Origin: Durusdinium trenchii
Lineage: Eukaryota > Sar > Dinophyceae > Suessiales > Symbiodiniaceae
Assembly (NCBI GenBank): GCA_963970005.1
Contig: CAXAMN010003047.1
Span: 205,548-269,547, forward strand
Direction of reading: 5' to 3'
Length of the DNA: 64,000 bases
The translations under genes and the position numbers were made by a program. Positions within the stretch are counted from its first letter, which is position 1, and the number at the start of each line of letters is the position of its first letter. Below the pieces are notes generated by a model. That model made no database searches. It was not told the origin of the DNA and saw only the letters and a program-made list of their open reading frames with translations. Positions 33,171 to 43,310 of the stretch are shown here, in pieces.

Positions 33171-33531
33171 TCATTTGTGAGATTTGGCCTGCCAAGCTTC
33201 CATGTGGCGTTGCACATTAGATTTGCCGATGTTTCTAGTCTTGGCAGCGACCTTTTCGGCCTTTGCACAGTTGAGATATGTGTGCAAAGTTTTCTTCCCA
33301 GGTCCTTCAAAAAACACCTTCGTCCATTCCGCCTGCGCCCCGGCAACAACAGATCAAAAAGCTGGGTGTGCATCTTAAGAGGGAGACACCCAACAATTGG
33401 CTTTTTCTCTCCCTATTTTAATACACACCCAGCTCGGGGTCAACTCAACCTTTGTTTGCTCTTTCGTTGCTTTCAGGGCCGATAAAACATCGCAGGGCAA
33501 ACTTATTTTTGCCCTGAGATGTTGCCCCCCT
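33171..33531 (-). CDS. two-exon 3' end, possible zinc-finger-like C terminus
   Basis: Exon 33450-33531 (AKISLPCDVLSALKATKEQT) joins exon 33171-33317 in phase 0 across a 132-nt GT-AG intron. The last exon reads VFFEGPGKKTLHTYLNCAKA, EKVAAKTRNIGKSNVQRH and MEAWQAKSHK, then TGA. A Cys followed by RHMEAWQAKSH resembles the second half of a BED/C2H2 finger, but the first Cys pair is not clear. Lys-rich, so nucleic-acid binding is possible. Confidence 0.6.
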
Positions 33532-34097
33532 CTGCTCCATGCAACTGGCGGGCAGGAAAAGCCGGACACGCTTGCTCAAACAGCTCGTGAAGCACCACTC
33601 CGACTGCAAACTGCTCCCCAATCTATGGCAAGCCCTCCATCTCAGTGAGACCGGAAGTCTTTTGAGTGATGAGTGCATGGGGCAAAACTCCCACATGGTG
33701 ACTGTTTCAGAAAATCGTCGCCCACAGCCAAAATGGCTAGTGGGATCGCGAGCAGTCCCTCACCTGGTGGTTCATGTGGAAAACACATCTGAGGCAGCAA
33801 AAAAGAACGGTAACCAACTGTACAGTATGGGGACTTTGTGATGATGTTTTACTCCTTATCTTTCCACCCAACGACCACTTCCTGAGTGGAGGTTTTTTGT
33901 GGAGCTGCCTCAGAGGAGCGAGACTTGATGAGATCCATTCAGAGCCAAAACGGAAAAACAAGTGGATGGAAGTGCTTGTTGGTGATGCTTCAAAGTTTCT
34001 GGTACATAAAAGTACCAACCAATGCTGATTGGAGGGTATGATCTCTCTTCTTGTTTGTAGAGCGACGATCTTTGTTTGTTGGCCTATATTAGGAGAA

Positions 34098-34172
34098 AGG
34101 ACGCTACTAGGGGCTCCTGGCCTTACTACTAGGAGCAAGAAGCTACTAGGAACAAAGGGCATCGCTACTAGG
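34098..34172 (+). repeat. CTACTAG-core dispersed repeat
   Basis: acgctactaggggctcctgg, ccttactactaggagcaaga, agctactaggaacaaagggc and atcgctactagg in order, the fullest single block in the window. Confidence 0.9.
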
Positions 34173-34329
34173 ATGGTCAAGGCTCGTTGGCTGCATGGCC
34201 AAGACAGCGCTGCGATGCGCTGGGCTTACGCCTGCAGATGCGCGAGACTCAAATGCCGCCTTTGCAGCTGAATCGACCTCGGGCGTGCATGCAACAATGT
34301 GGAACATTGGCATGGCTAAAAGGTACAAC

Positions 34330-34436
34330 ATGTGTATATACTATATATATATACTATATATGTGTATATACACTATGTATATATATATATATGTGTGTAT
34401 ATATATAATATATATACTGTCTATAATATGGGCTAC
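34330..34436 (+). repeat. TA/TG microsatellite
   Basis: About 100 bp of TATATA with TGTGTA interruptions. Confidence 0.9.
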
Positions 34437-34643
34437 AAACTGCATTGATCCATGAAACTTAGGCTTGGACTTGTGCTTGATAATGGACTACACTAAAGGC
34501 AAATTCTGCGATCCGTACTTTCTTCAAAGAGTCTTAGCTAGCAAATGAGAATGTATATAGTTCCAGTGCTGTCGTTGCTGTTGTCCCCCTTAGAAGAAAA
34601 CCAGAACGTTTACTGCAACTTTGAAAAGAGAAAAGGGACACAG

Positions 34644-34900
34644 TTAGAGAGAGAGAGAGAGTAATGCCAGTGGTGACCCGTTGCTAAGCATATCAATCAG
34701 GCACACATCTGCGATGTACAACAAACAAGAACTGTGCGTAGAAATAGATGCAAGTGGAGATTTAAAAAAAAGCCAATAATCGAAACGACATGGAGGATCC
34801 ATAAGAAGCGGAACAAAAGCACCTTGGATGACTGATCTCCAGTCCAGCACCCTCGGGCCAACCACTACCTGCTGTGCAGTCTACCGCCTCTTCCATGGTA
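34644..34900 (-). other. possible downstream exon of ADP-ribosylglycohydrolase gene
   Basis: Two minus frames compete: VVGPRVLDWRSVIQGAF and EEAVDCTAGSGWPEGAGLE. Either could continue the gene at 34.9-35.8 kb; neither junction is decisive. Confidence 0.3.
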
Positions 34901-34944
34901 AGACAATACACCGGTGACGTTGGCTTGTCATCACATATCTAAGG

Positions 34945-35788
34945 CCAAGACGCTGCTTTCAGGAGAATGTCATCGGTAGCATGTTCGATGTCAACCAACT
35001 CTGAAACCATATGCATGACCTGAAGCAAGGTGAGAGTTGTGCTGGTGCTGATATTCCGATATTCCTGTCACGTCAAAGATCAAGGCCACGAAGCCTGAAC
35101 ACCAAATCACTCCTCCAGCTGCCACCAGGCGGGTGTTTACAACCTTTGCTGAAAACGCTGTAACCGAAAAACATACTATTCTTATTTCTTTGCTGAGCCC
35201 TGCTTGCCTCTGCAAAGACAGCACCGGTGTCATAGGCGACATCATACTCTTCTGGCAACGAAGCGTCAGTTAGCTCGCCACGCCAGCTGAGATAGCGGCG
35301 CACCATGGAGCCCAAACCTCGCTTCAAAAAAGGGCCTAAACCAATGGAGGAAAAGTCTGGGTAGACATGTGTTGTTGTTTGTTTGTTTCTTGAAGGTTAG
35401 GCCATGAGAGGGGCCGGAGGCACGTTGCAAGGACAAAGGCGACAAAGGAGCTAAATAGTTCAATAATCTATACAAAGCATTCACATGTCTGAAGCCGTTC
35501 CAAGTAGAGCATTGTCATGAGGGGCACAAGCGAATCCCAGGTAGTTGAACATGCGCAAGATGTGCCAACATTATGCACTAATCCTTTAAAGTCATGGCGA
35601 TGTCCAAAGAAATTTATTTCAGCAAAGTACAGCACATCCATCATTGTCCGTCACATTCTTGCAGTGCCAGTGACTAGATGGCTGCTCCAGGTTGCACTCG
35701 GCAACTCGCATCGCCATCCGTTGTGGCCCTCCATTTCGATCCCCAGCACACAGACCCAAGAGCAGGCCAACGCAGCGATGAGAAGGCT
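34945..35788 (-). CDS. ADP-ribosylglycohydrolase-like protein, partial
   Basis: Exons: about 35696-35788 (CVGLLLGLCAGDRNGGPQRM, the family's N-terminal glycine/GD motif), 35208-35356 (DFSSIGLGPFLKRGLGSM, VRRYLSWRGELTD and YDVAYDTGAVFAE, resembling the RYL-W...DTG segment of the family), 35072-35143 (VVNTRLVAAGGVIWCSGF) and from 35019 down to about 34945 (VMHMVSELVDIEHATDDILL). The last three join in phase 0 via a 64-nt GC-AG intron (35144-35207) and a 52-nt GT-AG intron (35020-35071). Family members remove ADP-ribose from proteins or related groups using two metal ions. The downstream metal-ligand motifs were not found, so activity cannot be judged. Assignment rests on two motif blocks. Confidence 0.6.
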
Positions 35789-35799
35789 CTGACATTGCA

Positions 35800-36296
35800 T
35801 CAAAGCTGCGCCAAAACTACATGAAGGCATACCATGGCATGCTCACCGTCTCACCCAAACCTTGCTTAAAGCTTCAATGAGATGCCTTTTCAGCAGGACA
35901 CATTGGCAATCACAACATCATACCATATCCACACAAAAGCATTGTATCCCCAATGTCTGACAGCTGTCATTCAATCAGCTATCCTTCGAGCCTCGGAGTA
36001 TGAAAAGAGCACACGATGAGCCGCTCGGCATCAGTGTATGAAAAAACAAGAAACAGAACACACACACACACACACCCCAAAGATTGCCTATCCAAACAGG
36101 ATGGCTCAAAGGACCTAAGCACTCTCTGCTATTTTGCTCCCTTCGACATGTGCCTTGAAGACTTTGCCAAATGCTCCGGCCCCAAGCACGCCCTGGCTGT
36201 TTCTATCTCAGGAAACGCGACAGTTTCTCACTAAGATCGCATCATGAAGGTGTCGGTCCTTTGTATCTGTTTGTCTTTTCCCACAGAGCCACTAAA
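35800..36296. other. no firm gene; CA repeat at 36056-36076
   Basis: A plus frame of 72 codons crosses the CA microsatellite. Nothing else is supported. Confidence 0.4.
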
Positions 36297-36370
36297 AAGT
36301 CTAGGAACCAAATCATTAGTGCGATCGCTGTCCTGCGTCCATGCCAGTAGCTTAAGTAGCTAGCTTTAAA
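36297..36370 (+). repeat. dispersed TCCTGCGTCCA element, copy 2
   Basis: Matches 20813-20885 in order of blocks: ctaggaacca, tcctgcgtcca, cagtagct, cttaag and tagc. Confidence 0.65.
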
Positions 36371-36751
36371 AAGAAAAGCCAATTCCTAGTGTCGATGGTC
36401 TTTTTTCTCCCAGGTGGTAGGCTTTTCCGCTTTCCCTTGGCCACTTGTCACATCTTGTCACCTGGGTGCGAAGCGACGTCAACTGCATTGGGCTCGTATC
36501 CTGATTGTCCAAGACCTGGCAGATTTGCCGAATGTTCAACACTTGACCCAGAATTTCATTGGAATACTCGGCGCATCTCTGAGATACAAGAAACTTCAAA
36601 TGTGCATAGATTGGCATTGACAAGCTCTAAGCAAATCCATCAGATCCTCTGCCCTTTGGCGAATGCCGGCCCTTTTGTCTAACCTCTCAACACATCTCAT
36701 CCAGGGCCCACGGGGCCCACATTCATCTTCAGCAAATAGCTCAAATGCACC

Positions 36752-36825
36752 TTGTTACTAGTAGTTTCTTGCTCCTAGTAGCGATGACCTCCACCCTAGT
36801 AGCTTCTTGTTACTAGTAGCTTCAG
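36752..36825 (-). repeat. CTACTAG-family repeat, reverse orientation
   Basis: ttactagtag, cttgctcctagtagcgatg and ctagtagcttcttgttac blocks. Confidence 0.85.
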
Positions 36826-36835
36826 AATCCATATC

Positions 36836-37312
36836 AATCCAGGCTTTCTTCGTCGTGAGATGTCGAGCCAACTTGACCTCCTCCCGTGCCGCATGGCCTC
36901 TGCCATCTGTTCTCCAATGCCAGTACTGAAAAGGAAACCTGACAATGAGAGATACATAGAGGAAAAAGAAACCGGTCAGCTGCGGCTGTAGGCAAAAGTA
37001 TGCAAAGGTAAATTTAGAAAAACACTCTCGACAGACTGCGGTGTCAAACTTGCTGTGCGCGCAGTGCCGAACCTGTCAAGTTTCGTGCAGCTGTTGAGCT
37101 TGTGGCCACCAGGAACCTGCTTTCGCTGTTCCTCAGAGCACAGGATCTGACGGCGCAGCCATTGTGTAGAAGCCCAGCTCCAGATCTTCTGACACCGTTG
37201 TTGAAAAAGAAAAAGAAACACAAGAAGATTCTTCCTGTCTGCCAAAGAACATGTGTCCAGAAAAGAATTCCTGCATTGATTCCAAGCATGAAATAACCAA
37301 AGAACCACAACG
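36836..37312 (-). CDS. membrane protein exons, unknown
   Basis: At about 37235-37310 the minus strand reads WFFGYFMLGINAGILFWTHV, a strong transmembrane segment, ending at a GT donor. At about 36840-36940, after a TTTTCAG acceptor, it reads YWHWRTDGRGHAAREEVKLA then RHLTTKKAW. They may belong to one gene; the middle is unresolved. Confidence 0.45.
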
Positions 37313-37494
37313 GAAACTCGACTAAAAAAGAAGCCGAAAATGGAAATCTATGGAAATCTGACTAATGGTGATCTTCGATTCAGTCAAGTGTGGAAACAAC
37401 AATATTGGCCTTCCTCCCCGGGAGGCCCTTCAAACATCGAAGCAAACCTCAAAAAACTTTAAAGAGACGATCTGAAGGAATCCAAAAAAAACGA

Positions 37495-37620
37495 TGGCCT
37501 CCTATTCTACTAGCGATGGCCTCTCACCTCCTAGTACGTAGGCTTAATCGGAACAGGTGCTCCGAGGAAGCCTAGTAGCCTCTTCTGCATTTTTAGTACT
37601 TCTTCGTAGCTTCGCTACTT
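37495..37620. repeat. degenerate CTAGTAG repeat
   Basis: tactagcgatggcctc, acctcctagtacgtagg and cctagtagcc fragments. Confidence 0.6.
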
Positions 37621-38590
37621 GTGGCTAACCTATATAACTACCTCCCAAAAAGAGCAAAGATGATGGGCCTACAGCTTGGGCCCGTTGTTGGCGTCTCTTG
37701 TCCTACCAGTCCAAGGAACTTAACCACCTGCCCGAAGACACTCTGGGCAACGCCCTGCAACTCTCCAGAAACACTCCTGGCAAGATCAAAGCTCCTTGGT
37801 CTCTTTGAGAAGCTGTGCTGCGAAAGGATGTTTACCAGTCAACCAGTTCACCAAATATCATGAGATGAAATCAATGCTCCAAAGCTCCAACATGTTGGGC
37901 TGGTACTTGCCTCTCCTATCTTTTTACTCAAACGAACCGGCAGAACGAACCGGCAGGTTCATGTCAGGTCGATGCTTTAACGGAAGGTGTGAAATGCGAT
38001 TGTGCCTTGTGGGTGATGCCAACTGCGAGGACAAGCTCCGCTTGAGGTCTGGCTCGTGCCTCTCAAACACTGAAGGCACCCAATGTTTAGGTATCTCGTT
38101 GACATCTTGGGCTTTGAGCTATGTTGCGGCATGATCGCTTCAAACACAATCGGTACATGAATGTCAGAAAGGCATTGAAGTGCTGAAACAAAAGCCGGAA
38201 AAGAGGGGGAGATGCAATCGAGGCATTTTGCGATAGAAATGAAACTCTTCTTGCCAAGAAGCTGGAATTTTGCCAGCCTGAGCTGGTTTGACATGCCATT
38301 GTACCCAAAAAAACTTTACTTTGCGAATGTTTCGCAAACTCCACGTTTCACTTTCGCAGGGTGTATACCCTCGAAGTCTCTGTTTCCACATATCTATCTA
38401 TATATATATATCTTGCTCCGATGTTTTTCTTAACATATATATTTACTTTCGCAAACTCGAAGGAAAAAAAAGCTTTGCGAACAACACAAGCAACACAAAA
38501 GGCTCTCAATGAACCTAGGCCTTATGTCGACCTTTTGATCAACTACCACATACTCACATACTTTGCTGTTACATGGACGCAGAAAGGGTA
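37621..38590. other. competing frames; possible minus exons
   Basis: Minus candidates after a TTTGTTTCAG acceptor at 38185 (HFNAFLTFMYRLCLKR) and at 38240-38345 (VFLGTMACQTSSGWQ or SLRNIRKVKFFWVQW) conflict with one another and with plus frames. TA microsatellite at 38396-38412. Confidence 0.3.
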
Positions 38591-38639
38591 TTATTGAAAT
38601 CCAAGAGATTCAGCATGATGCAGCCACAAAGAAGCGCTA

Positions 38640-39515
38640 CTTCTTGCAACTGTGATAGCTAAAATAGTGCTCTGGTACAATGCATTGGAGTCTGTCGCTC
38701 TTTCGGGCTCCCAAAAATTCCTGTCTGCCTGTGTAATCAATTTCAATTGGTGTCCAATCAAATCTGATATGCTTAGGAAGAACACCTGATCCAAGCGTTC
38801 CATAGGGGATAAAGAGAATGGGTGGCATCTCTCGGCCACCGTCTGTCCACTACAATTAAGCCAAGTTGCTCTTCCACCAGGTCCCAACAGGTTTCGCCAT
38901 TCAAAAGCTGCAAGGGTCTTTGTCCAGCTTTGTTCACTTGGGCTGCGCACTCGAGAAAGTCTCCTGAAATTCTCCACTCAGGGGATGAGTGCACAGCTGC
39001 CAACAGAATGCAATGGAAGGCACCTCTAAGCACGCAAGGTGAATCCTCAGCAGGATGCAGCAAAGCCCGAATGCACCTCACGAAGGCATCAAAGCAGGGG
39101 AGTACTGGAGGGCTGGTCATGCAACCAGCCAAGTGCAAATGTGCAGTATATGTACTGCAAAAAGTCCAAGGCGTTCCAAGTACCGACCGGTGTAGTATCT
39201 AAGATGATTAAAATGCTCGTGCAAAGCTGCGTATCATAATGGAGCTTTCGCCCTCTGCCTGGCATGACCACGGCGGCAGGCTTTGTGAAGGGCTGTTTCA
39301 CCATCCATATCCTCGACTCGAGTCTTGAATCACCCCACCCTGTACGCAATTCAAGCATCCTACGAACATACCACAGGAGGCTCATGTCCCTGGGGAAGAA
39401 AACGCAGAAGTACCTGGTTGACTCCAGTCTGTCGCCGGACATCCTGTTGGACACGAAATGTAGTTGGATGTTGGGCACAAGACTTGGAATGCGGTCATAG
39501 TAACCTGCTTCTGAC
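38640..39515 (-). CDS. multi-exon gene, unknown protein
   Basis: First exon about 39240-39512: YYDRIPSLVPNIQLHFVSNR, YFCVFFPRDMSLLWYVRRML, SRIWMVKQPFTKPAAVVMPG. Second about 38938-39110: PVLPCFDAFVRCIRALLH, VLRGAFHCILLAAVHSSPEW, SGDFLECAAQ. Third from 38849: WTDGGREMPPILFIPYGTLG, PKHIRFDWTPIEIDYTGRQE. The second and third join in phase 0 via an 88-nt GT-AG intron (38850-38937). Long runs of globular-looking protein make coding almost certain. I could not name the family. Confidence 0.65.
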
Positions 39516-39705
39516 AACTCCAGAGCATGGATGCCTTATCTCAAATACATATATAAAACATCATATGTGCTGGAGCACCCTGCGCACCGATTTTGTTGAA
39601 AGCAAACACAATTTTATGCAATTTTACCAAGAGTCGCAAAGCAAAGGATCAGCACCGCGTCTAAGAAGAACTTCTACCTTGGAGATTCATTGGGAAAACA
39701 TTAAG

Positions 39706-39886
39706 GAATCGAGTCGCTCAGGATACCCTTGCAGCTCAAGCAGCCTTGGATCATTTCATTTGCAACTTTGGGAATGGGGCACAGAGCAGTCGGGCCCATC
39801 TGGATGCTTTGATTGCTCTTCTCTCCCATGTCATGCCCATGCATAGTTCACTTTATCCGAATGCACTTCTGGATCACTTCAGTCGG
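39706..39886 (+). CDS. plus-strand exon between minus genes
   Basis: 181 nt, acceptor ATTAAG|GAATCG, donor CGG|GTCACA. Reads NRVAQDTLAAQAALDHFICN, FGNGAQSSRAHLDALIAL and MPMHSSLYPNALLDHFSR, an amphipathic helical protein. The minus strand is also open (MGPTALCPIPKVANEMIQGC). The plus reading has the better polarity pattern but the strand is not certain. Confidence 0.5.
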
Positions 39887-40024
39887 GTCACACACTCGGT
39901 TTGCCCATATCCAGAGGCCACGTGCAATGGCGTCGTTCCAGTACCATCCAACAGTCGTAGATTGCAATCGCAGCCTCCATTAGCTCAGAGCTTCACGGCA
40001 AAAAGCGTTTCCTGAACATCTGCT

Positions 40025-40190
40025 TCAACATAGATATATAGTGAATCAAACTTATGTATATATGTATATTATCTTATACACACACATATATGATCTCATA
40101 ATTGATTACATACATATATAACATTACTGTAATATTGGGGGAAAAAAAAAATATATATATATATAACTCTATATAATCTCTATCTACACT
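40025..40190 (+). repeat. AT-rich microsatellite tract
   Basis: TATATA, TACACACACATATA and a poly-A/TA run. Confidence 0.85.
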
Positions 40191-40318
40191 ACCAGGTGTC
40201 CACATTGTCTTCGCAGCCTTCAGTCTTCCAACCATCTAACGTCCCACTGCACACTTGACCGCAGCTTATATTGTTGGGCATTCACAACATCGATTAAGCC
40301 CAGAACAAAGCCCGGCAC

Positions 40319-40448
40319 CTGCATCCAGCAGCCGTATGACCTCTTGGACCGTTCCTTTCTTGCAAGCCATGAAAATGTCGACTGCGCGATGCTGCAAACC
40401 TGCAGTATGGCACAACGTCACACTCATCCTTACATCTGGGCACTCAGC
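40319..40448 (-). CDS. ankyrin-repeat exon
   Basis: 130 nt from TTTCTAG|GCTGAG to GATGCAG|GTGCC. Reads AECPDVRMSVTLCHTAGLQH then RAVDIFMACKKGTVQEVIRL and LDAG. The ACKKGTVQEVIRLLDAG part matches the ankyrin helix-turn-helix consensus (A-x-x-G-x-x-x-x-V-x-x-LL-x-x-G). Ankyrin repeats mediate protein contacts. Other repeats should lie in neighbouring exons. Confidence 0.65.
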
Positions 40449-40756
40449 CTAGAAATCACAAAACACCACAGATTTTGCCAGGTGAAACATTGCATCTTTC
40501 CGAAGTGTTCTTCAAAAGCCATGGCCGTGGCAATTTAACAATTACGTTTTGGCACGCTTAGAGGCGCAATATTCGATGGTGCATTGGGTAGCCCAGAGGC
40601 ACTATCATGCATTGGTGTTCAACTTATATAATATAATGTTCATCAAGGCATTATAAAGTCCATGAAACGTTGATCCTGGCTGTGAAGAATATTACAGCAT
40701 TCCTGATAATCGACAAGCTGAGACACGTGTGCAGTGTTCCAGCAGCCACACCGCTG

Positions 40757-41101
40757 CTAACCTGGGCAAGTCACACGCAAAATGGCCTGCACCCACTGAC
40801 AAATAAGGTTTTTGCTCTTGCCGACCACAAGGCAAGAACGACATATGGATGCGCATGAGAAAATGATCTTGACATGTCTGAGCACCCCTGCAAGCTCATG
40901 AGCGCCACCCAGGTTGGCAAGAAAGCCACACTGCCGGCGTGAAATTGTTCGGGATGCACCGCGAACCTGAGACTCTGAGATGGAAGGAATGGTCACAACA
41001 AAGGTGCCAAAATGCTGCGCAAGAAGTGCGCATCGAATCATTGGACACGTTGATTTACAGTAATTCAATGGGTTAAGTGATGCCATCTTGGCATCTTTCA
41101 A
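40757..41101 (-). CDS. candidate exons, unknown
   Basis: Reads MIRCALLAQHFGTFVVTI then PSISESQ to a CAG|GTTCGC donor at 40966-40967. After that the frame stays open (RQCGFLANLGGAHELAGVLR), which may be a second exon. Position suggests it is upstream in the ankyrin gene. Confidence 0.4.
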   Translation of the reverse strand: MKDAKMASLNPLNYCKSTCPMIRCALLAQHFGTFVVTIPSISESQVRGASRTISRRQCGFLANLGGAHELAGVLRHVKIIFSCASICRSCLVVGKSKNLICQWVQAILRVTCPG

Positions 41102-41210
41102 AATTCATGATGTCCCAGTAGCCAAATGAGCGGCAGGGTAACAGCTTGACTGCTGCGCAGCGCACACAGAAAATTCGAGACTTTGTTGGCCTGAAATCAT
41201 CGACAGGGAC

Positions 41211-41483
41211 ATGTCAAGTCAGAAATTTCAGGCACGTGTCAAGTCTCTACGATCTCTCTCGACAAAGCTCCTGTCTTGTGAGACCCTGCTCGTCAATAAA
41301 TCGGCAGCAGTCGAACACGTAGATGGAAACGCCTCAAAAACACAACTTGCAGTCTTGCTACAGCGTTTGAGTGATGAGAGCAGAGCGTTGTGCCACTCTG
41401 AGCTTCTGGCTGAGGATTGGTACCATCCTACAAAAGCCAGGGGGTTGCAAGGACTTCTTGCAACATGTTGTGGAAGAGTGTGA
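41211..41483 (+). CDS. 90-codon plus frame, unknown
   Basis: ATG-initiated and TGA-terminated: SSQKFQARVKSLRSLSTKLL, AAVEHVDGNASKTQLAVLLQ, RLSDESRALCHSELLAEDWY. Helical and polar. A minus frame overlaps. It could be a small single-exon gene or a last exon. Confidence 0.4.
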   Translation: MSSQKFQARVKSLRSLSTKLLSCETLLVNKSAAVEHVDGNASKTQLAVLLQRLSDESRALCHSELLAEDWYHPTKARGLQGLLATCCGRV

Positions 41484-41489
41484 AGACAG

Positions 41490-41735
41490 GAGTTCAAAAG
41501 AATTAAGTCAAGAGTTAATTATTTCTAGTAGCTGATTTTCTGGCGTCCCTTCGTAGAAAAGTTAAGTCGGGGGTGAACTGTATGATATGGTTATGATATG
41601 GAGTGGGATGTGTGGAATTAACTTCTGCTGTAATTCTTTTTGGAAGGTGTCTTTTCAGAAATCTGGCTTGAAGACGTGCTAGAAAAGAATTAAACCAGGA
41701 GTTAATTATGCTGGTGTGGGTGTGTGTGTGTGTGC
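41490..41735 (+). repeat. GAATTAA...GAGTTAATT dispersed repeat
   Basis: aaagaattaa(gt/ac)ca(a/g)gagttaatta occurs at about 41500 and 41690, followed by a GT microsatellite at 41713-41734. The same block recurs at 42270. Confidence 0.75.
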
Positions 41736-41927
41736 GTCGTCCTTCCCAAACTGCCTGGTTCTTTTTTGTAGGTCACGCTGGAAGCACTGCATCAAAATGC
41801 CGGTCCATGGCACAAGAAATTGTAATCTCGTCTCCCCAACAATCTGGGTGGACTGCATCTGGGGGCTCAAGCACATGAGTGTACTCCGCCTGGGAATCTG
41901 TGATCACTCGTATGGGTCGACTTGTTT

Positions 41928-42265
41928 CTTTCCTTTGTTGCCGTAAGGAGGGCTAGCCTTTGTTTCCTTCCTTTGCTAGCCTTTGTTTCTTTCCTTTGTT
42001 GCCTTAAGGAGGGCAGGGCTAGCCTTTGTGTCTGTCCTTTGTTGCCTTAAGGAAGAATTAATTAACTCCCTGTTTAATTCCTTCCAAACCAGGTTCTGCA
42101 AGGCTAGCCTTTGTTTGTTTCCTTTGTTGCCGTAAGGAGGGCTAGCCTTTGCTTCTTTCCTCTGTTGCCTTAAGGAGGGCTAGCCTTTGTGTCTTTCCTT
42201 TGTTGCCTTAAGGAAGAATTAACTCTCTGTTTGATTCCTTCCAAACCAGGTTCTGCCAGGCTAGC
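41928..42265 (+). repeat. GCTAGCCTTTGT minisatellite with higher-order structure
   Basis: About seven units of roughly 40 bp (gctagcctttgt, ttcctttgttgcc, taaggaggg). Twice the block ends with aagaattaa, ctgtttaattccttcc and aaaccaggttctgc. Confidence 0.9.
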
Positions 42266-42469
42266 CAGGAAAGAATTAAACCAGCAGCTTTGATACAGAC
42301 AGATACCTGTGGAAGACCTAGTACCTAAAGTTTTAAACCCGGAGGAATTAATTTCAAGCTCCTCTTTCTACGCCTTTTCCAACATGTTCAGGATGTGCCA
42401 CATGTTGAGAATGTGCTTGGTCTGGAGAACAGACACATTCTTCAATGTTTGTGACAAAGAGAATTAAAG

Positions 42470-42976
42470 GAAAGAATCACTGCGACCAGTTAAACCAGTT
42501 GGTCTCCGAATGGTGCTGTTCCATCTTCCGGTCCTGGATGATCCAGGAGCCAGGTTCGTCACAGCCAAGAGCGCAGCTGTGCCCAGAAGATAGTCCCAAC
42601 AAATGTACAGCACTCCAAACCACAAATGCAGCCTCAAATGCCAGAACACCACTAGGTTCCAACAAATCCCGACAAGAATTGGTGCATGTCACATGGTCAC
42701 TACAAGCATGTTCATGCATACGCACAAAACCACCTCCGATGGAATGCTCTTGATATCCATAGACTAGAGTATGGAATCTGCCTTTAAAATCTTTAAAATC
42801 TTACATGGGCACGTACACCTGAGACAAGCACGCACCAGGATATGCTTCTCGTATGTCAAACAAGCTCCACCTGTTACAACCCAATCAGGAGGGGCTGGGA
42901 TCAACCCTATCCTTTCTCCAGAGCTTTTTTTTCGAGCAAATGTCGGACTGAAGTTATCGAAAATTTCTAGAAGCAA
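42470..42976 (-). CDS. candidate exons, one transmembrane
   Basis: At 42477-42660 one frame reads HLWFGVLYICWDYLLGTAAL and another VLAFEAAFVVWSAVHLLGL. At 42860-42976 the frame reads IFDNFSPTFARKKSSGERIG then LIPAPPDWVVT to an ACAG|GTGGAG donor. Coding is probable, frames not final. Confidence 0.4.
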
Positions 42977-43004
42977 ATCATTAAGGTTCAGACTTCTGCG
43001 CCCA

Positions 43005-43085
43005 AGCCTAGTAGTGCCTACTAGTTACTATAGTAGCTTACCTCCTGTTTACCTACTAAAGCTACTTCTTAAGCTACCTCCTCAC
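43005..43085 (-). repeat. CTAGTAG/AGCTACC repeat fragment
   Basis: Repeated ctagtag, ctactag and aagctac(ct)tc blocks. Confidence 0.65.
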
Positions 43086-43310
43086 AACCTATACTCCCTT
43101 GCCTCATCTTCGGCTTCATAGAAACAAGAAAGGAAAAGCTCTTAGGCAAAAAAGTCTTTGGGTTATAAAGTTATAAATGAAAAAATGCAAAAGTCACAGA
43201 GTCATGCAGTACAGGCTGAGGAGCTTGAGCACTTCAATGACCGTGACAAGTGTCAAGATTCGCAAGGCAATTTCGCAAAAGCGATACACATGATGCAGCA
43301 CCTGAAGTTT

